Shown: positions 33,895 through 44,500 of the stretch, piece by piece | Numbering within the stretch: the stretch's first letter is position 1 | How the letters are laid out: each line of letters starts with the position of its first letter | Position numbers and translations under genes: made by a program | Notes under the pieces: model-generated | Told to the model about the DNA's origin: nothing | Seen by the model: only the letters and a program-made list of their open reading frames with translations | Databases searched by the model: none | Origin: Pelagophyceae sp. CCMP2097 | Taxonomy: Eukaryota; Sar; Pelagophyceae | Assembly: GCA_026770575.1 (NCBI GenBank) | Contig: MU657265.1 | Span: 82,528-146,527, forward strand | Direction of reading: 5' to 3' | DNA length: 64,000 nucleotides

Positions 33895-34465
33895 CTACGA
33901 ATTGGTGGTTCTGATTGGCCGAATTTTACTTTACCACCCCCGTTTGGGTACTGGAGTGCCCGGCCAACTTGCCGTTTGGCCAAAATCCGGGGCCAATCAG
34001 CCAAGTGCAATTGAAAATCCGGCATACATTTAAAGCCCGCAAATGCCGGTGCCGGACCGCGCACTCCAGCAACCGCCGCCGCGAAATTTTCAGTTTTCAG
34101 GGCCTTGGAAAAAGCGTTTTCGAACAGATGGGAGATTGGGAGAGGCCCTTCGCCAGCACCAGCCGCCGGCCCGCGCCAGCCGCGGTCCTCCCGAGACGAT
34201 GCATCGGGCTCCGCCACGAGCATTCCGGGAGGCGACAACGTTGAGCTTGTTGAACACACCGAGCTCTTGAGCGACTCTAAGGCAAGGTCAAAATTAAAAC
34301 GATCAACGCATTATTTGAAATTTTAATTTGAAGAAAAGTCCATAAATGCCGTTAAGGTTTGCCGGCCCGGTATGCGGAACCGCAGGTTCGCTTTTTTGCC
34401 GAGGCCCCTTGACCGGCAAGTTGGCCGGGCATTCCAGTATTGGAGGTAAGACGCCACCAATATGG
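33895..34465. mobile_element. Foldback element with terminal inverted repeats
   Basis: The left end (about 33900-33990) and the right end (about 34390-34465) are inverted copies sharing TGCCCGGCCAACTTGCCG and flanking ATTGGTGG. The interior is not clearly coding. It looks like a non-autonomous TIR element. Confidence 0.65.
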
Positions 34466-34659
34466 GCTTTACGTTTGTGATGGGCTTTGTGTGCTCACCG
34501 CGCGAGGCCAGCGGACAACTGGGCCACGCAAGAGGACGCAAGGCTCCCTGTTTCACGATGTCGTCGCTGGCAAATCTTGCCAATCAGAAAGCTGCGGCAG
34601 TTGGTGAGAGTAGCGTATCGGTGGCTATCGACGGCGGGCCCGTTGGGAGGGCGCTGGAG

Positions 34660-34895
34660 CCCCGAGGGGCGGATCGCGGCGGTGCGCGGCTCGCAGGTGA
34701 TGAGCGAAGCCCGGACAGAATCGCCAAATTTGATCAGTGAACTTAAAAGGGTGGCGGCGCGACGCGGGGTCGTTGGGGGCGCGACGGAGCGGGCCGCGGC
34801 GGTGCGCGGCACGCAGTTGATAGCGGAGGCCGTGCCGAATCGCCGAAGTTTGATCAGTAACTTCAAAAAAAGGGTACGAGCGGCGACGCGGGGGT
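34660..34895 (+). repeat. Tandem duplication of about 110 nt
   Basis: Two diverged copies share GCGGCGGTGCGCGGC, AATCGCC and TTTGATCAGT at equal spacing. An open frame runs through both (34487-34963) and shows the repeat at the peptide level (AAVRGSQVMSEA and AAVRGTQLIAEA). Whether it is translated is unknown. Confidence 0.7.
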
Positions 34896-35232
34896 TCGTC
34901 CCGCGGGGCAACATACTCGCGCGAGTCGGAATCCGATGTCGAAATGCGCCTTGGTTAAAATAAAATACCATGAAGGAGATGGAGTTTTCTTCTTCCGTAA
35001 TTGCGCTCCAAACTCCGAACTACTAAAAAGGAACCTCGTCAGTCCAATTTAGATCAGCCTACAGTGGCGTTAACATTTTTTTAGAGCCGTTGGAGGCACA
35101 TTCTGGTGTTTTTATTAGATTTTTATTACTCTTTCAATCCAAGTCCAAGTTATCGATCAAAAGGGCGATATATTTTTAGCGAATGGCTTATCGAGCGGAA
35201 GGTGTTCCCCTCGTCCACAGCCGAGATCCTAA

Positions 35233-35365
35233 ACGGATGACCTGGGGTGGGCTTACGCGATGCGTGTCGTGGACGAGCATGGCGTGGACGAGCAGTGACA
35301 AGGAGAGCTCCGAAGATTTCCGTAGAAAGAGGACACCGAGTATACCTGGCGGATGACGTTGCGGT
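35233..35365 (+). repeat. Dispersed repeat, copy A
   Basis: About 115 nt match the inverse of 37960-38090, sharing GGCTTACGCGA, GCGTGTCGTGG, GCGTGGACGAGCA and ATACCTGGCGGA. A fragment also lies near 30349. Confidence 0.8.
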
Positions 35366-35790
35366 ATATATACCGGGCCCCACAATCACCTCCAAGGAAT
35401 TAGATCCGTTGAATCCCCTTTTTACCGGGCCATTGCGGGTAAATGGGCCCACGTACACAATCACTTGCGAATGGTCTCGGGTTCGATTCCCGCAGGGGGC
35501 ACTCGATTTTGGCGAGTGTTACCCTGGTAAGCCTCCACTCCCCAGCGGCCACGTGTCCAAGACACGCTGTAAGCCCGCCCCGCGGCAACAGGTTCAAGAC
35601 CTGCAGTACGGCCGCCACCGGAGCCGGACCAAGGCCCGGTGCATTATCGTATTTTGTCTTTCCCCACGCTAAACCTCCCTTTCCTACGGTATGCGTATGG
35701 GGGAGCGTTGCGGTATAAATACCGGGCCCCATAATCACCTCCAAGGATAATGATCCGGTGAATCCCCTTTTGCCCCCAGCGGGCCATTTC
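35359..35790 (+). mobile_element. SINE-like repeat, copy 2
   Basis: Close copy of 21829-22190, with the B box core GGTTCGATTCC at 35483 and the following 150 nt well conserved. It is bounded by direct repeats containing GCGGTATATATACCGGG (35365) and GCGGTATAAATACCGGG (35709). It sits directly after dispersed repeat copy A. Confidence 0.7.
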
Positions 35791-36170
35791 GGATGAGACG
35801 CGCCCGACGAGGACGCGGGCATACGGTATAGAAGGGGACCCGGTCTCCAAGGTCACGGTCAAGGGATCTCGGCTCTGGACGAGGGGAACGCCTTGGGCTC
35901 GATATGCCATTCGCCCGAATATTTTCGAACTGAACTTCAGTCGACGGCTGATCTAAATCGGACTACCGTCGAGCTTCTCGCACCGTGCGTCGGGTCGCGG
36001 CTGCCCCTCCATACCGCTCGAGGCCCGAAACCGCTTCATCTCGATGCAGGTGCGAGGGGCCTTCTTGGGCCGAAACTTTTCCGCGACGAAATCTTCGTCA
36101 AAGTGTTCGGCCGAGGCCCCTCTTCGTCCTCGAGGGCCCTCTCCCGCGCGCTTCGGTCCCGGCGCCGGAG

Positions 36171-36410
36171 ATGACGCCAATGGCGCGCGGCGACTGGCGG
36201 AGCGGCGACTGGCGCGCGAGGGCCTTTAGCGAAAGCGAGAGGCGGCGCGAAGCGGGCGAAGCCAATCAAAGCCCAAAGCGCCTCTCGCCTTGCCACCGCC
36301 AGGCTGCCCTCGCCGCGCTGGCCACGCGCACCGCCGCCACGGCCGCCGAGATCACGCAGCAGCTCGCACCTCCCAGGCTCCCGTATGGAGCCCATGGTAG
36401 AACGGTGTGA
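36171..36410 (+). pseudogene. Truncated relative of the 38.8-kb gene
   Basis: The start MTPMARGDWR parallels MPPMALGAWR of the gene at 38775. Later, TRTAATAAEITQQLA parallels KRTAETAGEIANQLA. The upstream DNA is also related, with TGGGCCGAAACTT before both. Homology ends where a hairpin element begins (about 36368), and the frame then runs into it and stops at 36410. I read this as a duplicate cut short by the insertion. A short functional product cannot be excluded. Confidence 0.55.
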
Positions 36411-36612
36411 TCACTAAAATTTCGGAGCATGTAACCTATGCGAGAACACGCTGCTATCGCACATCCTTTTCCCAGGCTTCCGTAGGGGGCCGATGGTAGA
36501 AGAATGGTGTGATCGCTAAAAATTTGGAGCACATAACCTAGACGACAACACGCTGTTATCGCACATTACGCCGGATCTTTCTTTGAGCGATTACCATCGG
36601 CTCCCTGGAGCC
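36368..36612. mobile_element. Two MITE-like units in tandem
   Basis: Each unit of about 120-130 nt carries GGTAGAACGGTGTGATCGCT near one end, GAGCACATAACCTA and a palindromic ACACGCTGTTATCGCAC in the middle. GAGCGATTACCATCGGCTCC lies at the other end, an inverted match of the start. The ends meet in a GGCTCCC..GGGAGCC hairpin. Confidence 0.7.
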
Positions 36613-36840
36613 TGGGGTTCCTTTTAACCCTCCGGCCCGCGGCCTCCGGCCGCCGGCCTACGGGCGGAGGCCTTCGACAGGATTCTGAGATTAACAACCA
36701 TCGGCTCCCTACGGGAGCCTGGGGTTCCTTTTAACCCTCCGGCCGCCGGCATCCGGCCGCGGGCATCCGGCCGCCGGCATCCGGCCGCCGGCCTACGGGT
36801 GGAGGCCTTTTAACCCTCCGACCGCGGCCGCGCACTTGAA
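36612..36840. repeat. CCGGCCGCCGG minisatellite
   Basis: Runs of CGGCCGCCGGCATC and related units are flanked by TTTTAACCCTCCGG and the GGCTCCC hairpin. The same arrangement recurs at 40430-40720. Confidence 0.75.
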
Positions 36841-36959
36841 GCGGCCCGCCAAAGGGCGCACCGTTCGTATTCCATTGGTTGCACCACGACGCACGTTTGC
36901 ACCAAGACGCAAAACTCTTAATCACTCCTTTGCCCGCACTCCGCACTCACGCTCCGGCG

Positions 36960-37125
36960 GCACCTCCCAGGCTCCCGTAGGGAGCGATGGTAGAACGGTG
37001 TGATCGCTAAAAGAATGTTCCGATTCGGAGCACATAACCTATGCGATAACACGCTGTTATCGCACATCATGTTGGATCTTTCTTTGAGCGATTACCATCG
37101 GCTCCCTACGGGAGCCTGGGGCTTG
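36960..37125. mobile_element. MITE-like unit of the GGCTCCC family
   Basis: A complete unit bounded by GGCTCCCGTAGGGAGC and GGCTCCCTACGGGAGCC, with the internal palindrome GATAACACGCTGTTATC. Confidence 0.75.
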
Positions 37126-37959
37126 CCTCCCAGACCCTATCTACCTGAACTGACCTCGCTCCGAGGCGAGGGCGACGGGAAGGCGCCGCCGATCTGCGCG
37201 AAAAATTGGCGGAGGTCACGCTCCGTACGCTGAGGCGGGGCTCGAGACCAACCCCGGGTCGAAACGCGTTCTCTGGGCTCGGGAAATCTGAGGTCGCGAA
37301 AACGGCCCTTGGAGCACGTGGTGGTCTGGCAGATTTGAAACACGGCTCTGATCATCCCGAGTAGTTGTACGCCATCGAGGTCAAGCCTGGTGAAGCCGCT
37401 GAGCAACTCAGTTTGTCGGCACCACCCGAGTTGCCGGCAAGAACGTCCTTGCAAAATGCGCCGTAAAAGGGTTCAGCCCTCAAATGGTCCATAGAGTGAC
37501 TGACGGCGGCGATTCTTGTGCTACGATCGTCCCTCGCCCCACGGTCGCCGCTGGGTCTTTCGAGTTGTCCGGCGGGTGTGGGGCCGCCGACACGCCGGTC
37601 GGCGACTGCCGCTGGGTCCAACAGTTTGGACCCAACGGGCATGGGCCACCGACGCGACGGGCAGGGGTCGCCGCTGGGTCCATCAAGATGGAACCAACGA
37701 ACGAACGCCGGCTCGACGGTCAGCGGTCGCTGCTTGGTCCCCAGAGTTCGACCGGCGGGTTTGAGGCCGCCGCCGTGACGGTCCGCGGTCGCTCTTTAGG
37801 TCCGCAGTCGCTCTTTTGGGATTTGAATATCCCCCATAACTCTTTGAATTCATTTTCGGTGTTCTTCGAGAGTCTAGGCCGACGCGCAATGACAATGAGC
37901 CTCGAGAGTGGCGTGAAATCCTTGGTGTCTTAGGACCGCGCCCTCGTCCGACTTCCTCC
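37126..37959. other. No supported gene
   Basis: Short related units around GTCGCCGCTGGGTC occur at 37548-37790, spaced 60-70 nt, on the plus strand. No gene is supported. Confidence 0.45.
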
Positions 37960-38090
37960 TTCCGCCAGGTATGCGCGGCGTCCCCTTTTCAGACGAAAAT
38001 CTGCTTCAGCTCTGGTGGACTCATTGTCATTGCTCGTCCACGCCCTGCTCTTCCACGACACGCGTCGCGTAAGCCATCCCCCAACCGACC
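37960..38090 (-). repeat. Dispersed repeat, copy B (inverted)
   Basis: Reverse-complement copy of 35233-35365 with scattered differences over about 115 nt. Confidence 0.8.
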
Positions 38091-38774
38091 ACGCTGAGCC
38101 AAGAAACAACATGTTTGACGGGTAGGTCGCGCTTGGCAAAGTCCCGTAAAAGGAGACAAACTGTGACAAAAACTCAGAAAGTTGCCCAGGTCAAGGAATT
38201 CAGGATGGCCGCCCCTCGGCCCGTAGTTCGAACGTAGTTGCCCAATCGTAATTCCGAAGGCACCTACCTCCCCATCACGGTTTTCGACGCTCTTGCGATC
38301 AGTATTCACGGATTCTGCCTTTTGGGCGCGCCTTCACCGAGATCTCAGACACCTAGATATTTTGCCATTCTTGCATCGCTTCGTGCTCGGCCGCGTGATG
38401 TCGGATTGATGATCTGATTGGAGTCGGAGCCCCGCACAAGCCCCCCGAACCACGCGCGAAGCCTAATTCGACGCCAGAGCCCGTGCCAAGGGTCCGGACC
38501 ACGCGGCCAGGATCCGGGCGAAATCGCCCGGATCCTGACTTGTTTACAAAGGGTCTGGGAGGCAAGCTTCCGGGCCAGAGTAGACTTAAACACTTCACTC
38601 GGTCTAAGCACCAACTGATCCTATTCAAATCCTCTGAATGTCTCCTTTTGGGCCGAAACTTCCCTTTGCAAAGCAGTTGCGAAGCGAAGTTGAGGTTTGA
38701 AGGTTCTTCTTTCGTTTTGTTCTTCGGTCTCGATTCTGGCCTTCAAGAGCTCCTCTTCGCCGCGCCGCGGCGCC

Positions 38775-39288
38775 ATGCCGCCCATGGCGCTCGGCGCCTG
38801 GCGCGCGATCTCGTTTACCGACGCGCGCAAGCCGCCGTCGCCGACCACTGTGCGCAGCGCCGCAATCGTGGAACTCGCAAAACGTACTGCGGAAACAGCC
38901 GGAGAAATCGCAAACCAGCTCGCAGAAGCCGCCGACCTCGCCGCCATTGCCGCCGACCTCGCCGAGACGGACGACGCGGCCACGCAATCGGCCAAAAGCA
39001 CAAACGCGCGCGCGGAAAGCGTTGCGACGCGTCTCGTGGCTCAAACGCGCCGCGCCATGCTTTCTTTACAGCTCGACTTACTCGCACAAGCAGAGGGGTT
39101 GCGGGTGAAAGCGAAGCAGCTTGGGCAGAAGGACGGTTTGGAGGTGAGGCATGCATGGTCATATGCCGAGGAGTTACGATCGCCCGTGAAGCATCGCCTT
39201 CGAAACTCCGCCGCCCTGCGCATGCCCGTGCCAGGTGCACGCCGCGGACCTCCGCGCCTCGATTGCGCTCCTCGCGGCCGCCGTCTGA
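38775..39288 (+). CDS. Two-exon Ala-rich helical protein (140 aa), function unknown
   Basis: Exon 1 is 38775-39143 and exon 2 is 39235-39288, with a 91-nt GT-AG intron (donor GTGAGG, acceptor GTGCCAG) in phase 0. The start is MPPMALGAWRAISF. From about residue 30 the protein is a long amphipathic helix rich in Ala, Glu and Lys (ELAKRTAETAGEIANQLAEA, SVATRLVAQ, LDLLAQAEGLRVKAKQL), likely a coiled coil. It ends HAADLRASIALLAAAV before TGA. No domain is recognised. A truncated relative lies 2.6 kb upstream, which supports the reading frame and start. The frame stays open for about 100 codons after the TGA, without clear coding character. Confidence 0.55.
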
Positions 39289-39734
39289 ACCTCTGCCTCT
39301 GCCGTTTGGGCCGCGCGGTGGCCGCGTGTGGCGATCTCTGCGTTTCAAAACGGCGGTCCCGAGGCCTCGGCCGCGAGGCCGGCGCGCCGGGCGCGCCGCA
39401 ACCGCGCACTTGCAAGCGCCATCGCCTCGGCGCGCCGCTCTCAATCATTTGCGATGCACAAATTGCACCACGCCGTTCTTAAATCGCTCGTTTGCTCACA
39501 CTTGCACGCGAGCCGGCCGCGCAGGTGTCCGGGCGCCTCTGAGCGCTTGAAAGGCCTCGTTCAAATGCCTCTCGTGCAACCCCGAGAATGCCATGATCCA
39601 TGAGCAGACCATGAACCCAACGAACACGAGTTCTGAGAGGACGCGGGTGGAACACTCTGGGGGACGCGGGGACGTCGACGGCACCTCCCTGGCTTCCGTA
39701 GGGAGTTTATGGTAGATATGGGTGGCACTGAAAT

Positions 39735-40270
39735 CTAAAAAGTAATTACAGTATTTCAATTACGCTGCAATTTACGGTAATTACAGGGAGGCCATAATCT
39801 GCTTTACCGTGGGCCTGTAATTTCCCCCAGAATTACCCTCGCTATTTGGTAAGTCCACGGGAAAATGCGATGGCAGTCTTGGTCAGGCCGAGGGACCACC
39901 TGTAATTGTGGGTGAACGCGAAGGACCGCGAGCACGAGGTGCCGGCCTACATGGCGCACCTGCCCAAGGCGCCGTATCGCGGCCAGGCGCTCATCGGCTG
40001 GGCGGTAAACGGTACGCTTGGTCGGGCATCAGGCTCACAAGATGTCGCCAAAATTCGTATCTCGGAAACCGCCTCGTCTTCGAGCTTGCCAGCCAGGATC
40101 TCAGCCCCGGGAGGGGCCTCCCTACGCGCCTAGACCCATCGCAGCCCGAATCAGCGCGTTTGAAAATATAAGCTTCCAATTACTCTGCAATTCTGTGTTT
40201 GTAAGGTAATTGCCCAGTAATTAAAGGCAATTACCCAGTAATTACTGTAATTACCAGACCCCCAAATCCT
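39735..40270. repeat. GTAATTAC-rich repeat clusters around a possible orphan exon
   Basis: Clusters of AATTAC/GTAATT words lie at 39740-39850 and 40165-40260. Between them, 39910-40010 is open on the plus strand and reads DREHEVPAYMAHLPKAPYRG before GT at a possible donor. It looks exon-like, but I found no partner. Confidence 0.4.
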
Positions 40271-40289
40271 TTACACCGCAATTGCCCAC

Positions 40290-40430
40290 CTATAACTTGG
40301 TAGAACGGTGTGATCGCTAAAAAGTTTGTTCCGATTCGGAGCACATAACCTATGCGATAACAGGCTGTTGTTATCGCACCTTCCGTTAGATCTTTCTTTG
40401 AGCGATTACCATCGGCTCCCTACGGGAGCC
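40290..40430. mobile_element. MITE-like unit of the GGCTCCC family
   Basis: Forward copy with GGTAGAACGGTGTGATCGCT, GAGCACATAACCTATGCGAT and the terminal GGCTCCCTACGGGAGCC hairpin. Confidence 0.75.
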
Positions 40431-40720
40431 TGGGGTTCGTTTAACCCTCCGGCCGGCGGCCTCCGTCCGTCGACCTCCAGCCGGCCGCCTGCGGACGCCG
40501 ACCTCCGGCCGTCGGCCTCCGGGTGGAGGGAGGCCTCGACAGGATTCTGTAATCAGCAACCCGACCCGACCCGAATACACCGGGTGGAGGCCGGCGGCCG
40601 GAGGGTTAAAAGGAACCCCGGGCTCCCGTAGGAAGCCGGTGGTTGTTAATCTCAGAATCCTGTCGAAGGCCTCCACCCGGAGGCCGGCGGCCGGAGGCCG
40701 GCGGTTAAACGAACCCCAGG
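40430..40720. repeat. CGGCCGGAGG minisatellite, inverted halves
   Basis: GC-rich units around CCTCCGGCCG run forward to about 40560 and as their complement from 40585, so the block is itself an inverted repeat. Confidence 0.65.
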
Positions 40721-40724
40721 CTCC

Positions 40725-41060
40725 CGTAGGGAGCCGATGGTAATCGCTCAAAGAAGGATCTAACGGAATGTACGATAACAGCGTGATCTCGTCTAGGTTA
40801 TGTGCTCCGAATTTGTAGCGAGCACACCGTTCTACCATCGGCTCCCTACGGGAGCCTGGGAAAAGAATGCGCGATAACAGCGTGATCTCGTCTAGGTTAT
40901 GTGCTCCGAATTTGTAGCGAGCACACCGTTCTACCATCGGCTCCCTACGGGAGCCTGGGAAAAGAAGCGCGATAGCAGCGTGTTCTCGTCTAGGTTATGT
41001 GCTCCGACTCGGAACATTCTTTTAGCGACACACCATTACCATCGGCTCCCTGGGAATTCC
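40725..41060. mobile_element. Three inverted MITE-like units in a row
   Basis: Units at about 40725-40855, 40840-40960 and 40940-41055 share TCTAGGTTATGTGCTCCGA and end in the GGCTCCCTACGGGAGCC hairpin. They are opposite in orientation to the 36-37 kb copies. Confidence 0.75.
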
Positions 41061-41214
41061 TACACTTGTACGGGAGGACCTGGTGCGAATTCTTTTCGGC
41101 GGCACGGCCTGCCCGAGCCATCAAGTGCTTCGATAGTGGTCGGATCTCGGCCCCTGGGGCCCTTAATGCGGCGCTCTGGGACGCAGGTCCCACGGTCCTA
41201 GACACGGTGCTAAT

Positions 41215-41517
41215 TTATCGTTTCGCAGCCTGTTGCAGCCCGTGGCCGCAGGCGGCGCACGTCAAGCCGCCCTGGTTGGCGGCGCCGCAGAGCGCGCACG
41301 ACTGGACGTTCAAAGGTGCGAGGGCGCGCAGCAGTACCTTGGCAAGTTTTTTTGCCTTGGGTGATGGCGCGTCCGCCGCCACGCTGAGCAGCACGTCCAG
41401 GCCTTGCGCGAAGAGTACTCTCGAGTTGCCTTCGTCGCCGACGGCCACGGCCTCGAGCGCGCGCAAAGACGCCTCGAGGACGCGCGGGTCGAGGACCGAA
41501 GAGGCCGCGAGGCGGAC
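41215..41517 (-). CDS. Giant gene last exon: armadillo end and C4 zinc finger
   Basis: After acceptor ACGCAG it reads VRLAASSVLDPRVLEASLRA and further armadillo-like helices. It then has C-ALC-GAANQGGLT-C-AA-C, and ends HGLQQAAKR before TAA at 41215-41217. The C-x2-C-x9-C-x2-C spacing with Asn after the second Cys is near the RanBP2-type zinc finger (one residue shorter, no leading Trp). It may be a degenerate member or a generic zinc ribbon. Confidence 0.75.
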   Translation of the reverse strand, partial: VRLAASSVLDPRVLEASLRALEAVAVGDEGNSRVLFAQGLDVLLSVAADAPSPKAKKLAKVLLRALAPLNVQSCALCGAANQGGLTCAACGHGLQQAAKR

Positions 41518-44500
41518 CTGCGTGCCGGCGCGTCGCGCGAGCCGACGCTCATCAGAGATGGTTCCCGGAGCTTCAGGGCCACCCCCGCGCGCCCCCGCGC
41601 CAACAAACGCCGGTCCTCGCGAGCGCTGAGACGCCGTGCGAGAGCGTGACGCGCCGGTGCACGGCGCTCCGGCTCTCAAGAGCGCGCGCGAGCGCCGTCG
41701 ACGTCATCGTCGCACTTTCTGCGGCGTGCGCGCACGACTCCGCGGCGGCCGTCAGCCCCGCGAGCGTCGAAAGGGCCAGGTCGGATTTCGACGCGTGTTT
41801 GCATCCTTTGAGCGTGTCGATGAGGGTCTGAATCAGGCCTCTCTCGACGAGTTCACCGAGCATCGTGGGCTCAGTCCAGACCTGAAGTGAGTCGCCGTAT
41901 AGAGTGGATCTGGAGCAAGCAAGGGACACGCGCTCCGGGCCACGAGACGCGCTCCGGGCCACGACGACGCGTTCAAAGTCGACCCGAGCGCAGTTTCAGA
42001 TGGCGCCCCCGCGTTCCCCGCATGCACGCACGGCGTCTTCGGCCAGAGCGTTCGCGCCGTCCACGCGGCAGGCGTCGACCTCCGCCGTCAGAAGAGCCAT
42101 CAGCCCGACGGCGCCGAGCGGGCCTTGGGAGAGCATCTCCCTCGTGGCATCTTGCAGCTGGGCCATGCAACTTCGATCTTGCAGCACCGCCAGAGCGCTC
42201 GCCGCCGCCTCGCGCGTCTGATAATCCGGCGTTGCTGCAAGCGCCACGAGCGCGGCCACGGCGCCGCCGGCGCGGAGCTGGCAACGCGTGTTGACGCAGG
42301 CGCACCTAGCGAGCGTGGCGCCTTGAATGGCGACCTTTGCAGGGCCGCACTGCGAGGCGTCCGTTTTACACCTCGACGGGCAAAGGGTGGCCACGCACAT
42401 GTTCAAGAGCGCGTTGACGCCTGACCGGCGCACGGCGGCGCTCGAGCCGCCGGCGGAGGCGTCGTTGGCGGCGGCGATGAGGACTGCGATGGCGTCGACT
42501 TTGTCGACTTTGCCGACCGCAGTCTCGCCGCCGCGCAGCAACGCCAACCTCTTCACGCCGCGATCAGTCGCCGAAAGAGAAACCTCGAGTGCGCCCTCGT
42601 CGGGGCGGTTTTCGACCTTTCCGGTTTTCAGCGGCCGACGTACGAGGCATCTGAGCGCATGTTCGCGCTCGCCGCGCGGCCGCGCCTGCGTCGCGGCGGC
42701 GACCAAGGCCCCGATTGCGCCGGGGGCGCTTTCGACGACGCGGCGAATCGCGTCGTTGGAGTGCAGGCAATTGGCGACCAAGCTGACCTACGACGCAGAC
42801 ATGATTCGGGCCAGATGCGCCGCCGCCCTTTTGTTTGTGATTTCTGGCGAGGGTCCTCCGTCGGCCCTGCCTGGGCGCTCAAAGCCCGCGTCTCCGCATG
42901 CCGCGCTCGAGGCCACGGAGACGGTTCCCGGGGCGAGATGGCAACGTTTTCTGCGACGGGGTCCCAAAGGAAGACGTCCCCGAGATGCCTGTAAAAAGGT
43001 GCCCTGAAGAGCCCCTGTGGCAAGTTGCCGCGAAGAGTCCCTCTGACTCGGTCCTCTGGCAAGAGTTCCAGAGTCGTCGTGACAAGGGCTGCGTGACGAG
43101 GTCCCCGCGACGTTCCCCGGAACGACGTCGCTGTGACGTCGCTGCGACTCTCTCGTGGTAAGGTCCCAATGAGACGCATTTCTGCGACAGAGACGTATTT
43201 CTGCGACAGAGGCCCCAAAGGCTCTGCGACACGGGCCCTGTGGCAAGGTCCGTCGACCGGGGCTCTATCAGAAGCCCCCGCGAGGTCGCTGCGAAAAGTC
43301 CCCGTGGCGAGTCTGCCCTCGACGACGTCCCCGCGGCAAGGTCACTTTGAAAGTCCCCTCTCTCTGACAAGGTCTCTCTGACCAAGTCGCTCTCACAAAG
43401 GCCCCGTGTTCAGGACCCTCTGAATGCCTCTGCAAAGGAAGAAAAGGGCGTCCGTGGTGCCATCTGGCAGGGTATGCCGAAACGACCCTGCCACAGGAAC
43501 CCTGCGACAGGAACTCAATGAGACCAACTTTGACGACGTCCCCGCTTTCTTTGTCCCGTCCCAAGAACACGCTTTCGTCTGAAATTGCCCCGGTGACGAG
43601 GCCCCGGTGACCCCCCAAAACGTGGCAGGGTCCCTCGGACAAGAATCCTCTGGCACCATGCCCGTGACGGAGTGCACAACGTCTTGATGCATCCCTGTTT
43701 TCAGGGCCAACAAGGCGCGTCTGACGAGGAGCCAGTCATCTGAGCCCAGAAACACCAATTGGCTTGCCTGCCAAACGACGTCCCCGATTGCCCTCGATGC
43801 GGGGGGCCGACCGGAGAGGCCCAGTTTGCACCCGTGCTTCCCGGCCTCGCGGGGTACCCCTTGAGCGAGGGCGCGTACGATTGGGGCGCTTCAAGGCCCA
43901 AAGTCCGACCGAATACGAGGGGCCGACCCTTCAAGGGTGCTCGATTGAAATGCCCGTGCTTTGGGGCCGGGCCCGCACGCTGGTCCCTTGCATTGGGCGC
44001 TTGACCCTTTGGATCGGGCAAGAGGCCCCGCAAAATGCGTTGCGCGAGCGACAAAATGCAAGCGACAAGACCTGCCACAGAGTCAAAGGCGGTTCGAGAC
44101 CTCGCATGACCAAACATCTAGCAAAGAGCACCCAGGAGCCGTGCGGCATGCCATACGACATGCGCCCTGATCATCGCAGAATCCAACGTCCCGCGCGGCG
44201 GCGGTTTCGGCCCTCTGTTTGGACCCGCTTTGCCGCTTTGGACGCGGCGTCGGGCGATGGCCGAGCGATGCGGCAGGCTCGATTCGTCGTCGCCGAGCGA
44301 CTGGAGCGATTCCAGCGTGGCGGGCAAATACTTCTCGCACAAGAGCTGATTCGCAGACTCGGACCAGGCCTAGGCGCGCAGTCCAGCCGCGATGCACGCC
44401 CGGTGCATCGCGCCGCCCGGGCGAGGCGCTCTCCAGCACAAGCGCCGTCGACAACGGCGACGGCGCAAGCACGAGCGTCTTGCACGTCTTCAGACCCTTG

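Noticed and set aside
44369..44470. A 28-nt intron ending at 44370
   Set aside because: Too short to splice. A donor at 44566 gives phase 0 and a better armadillo junction (APLN-AWSESANQLL).
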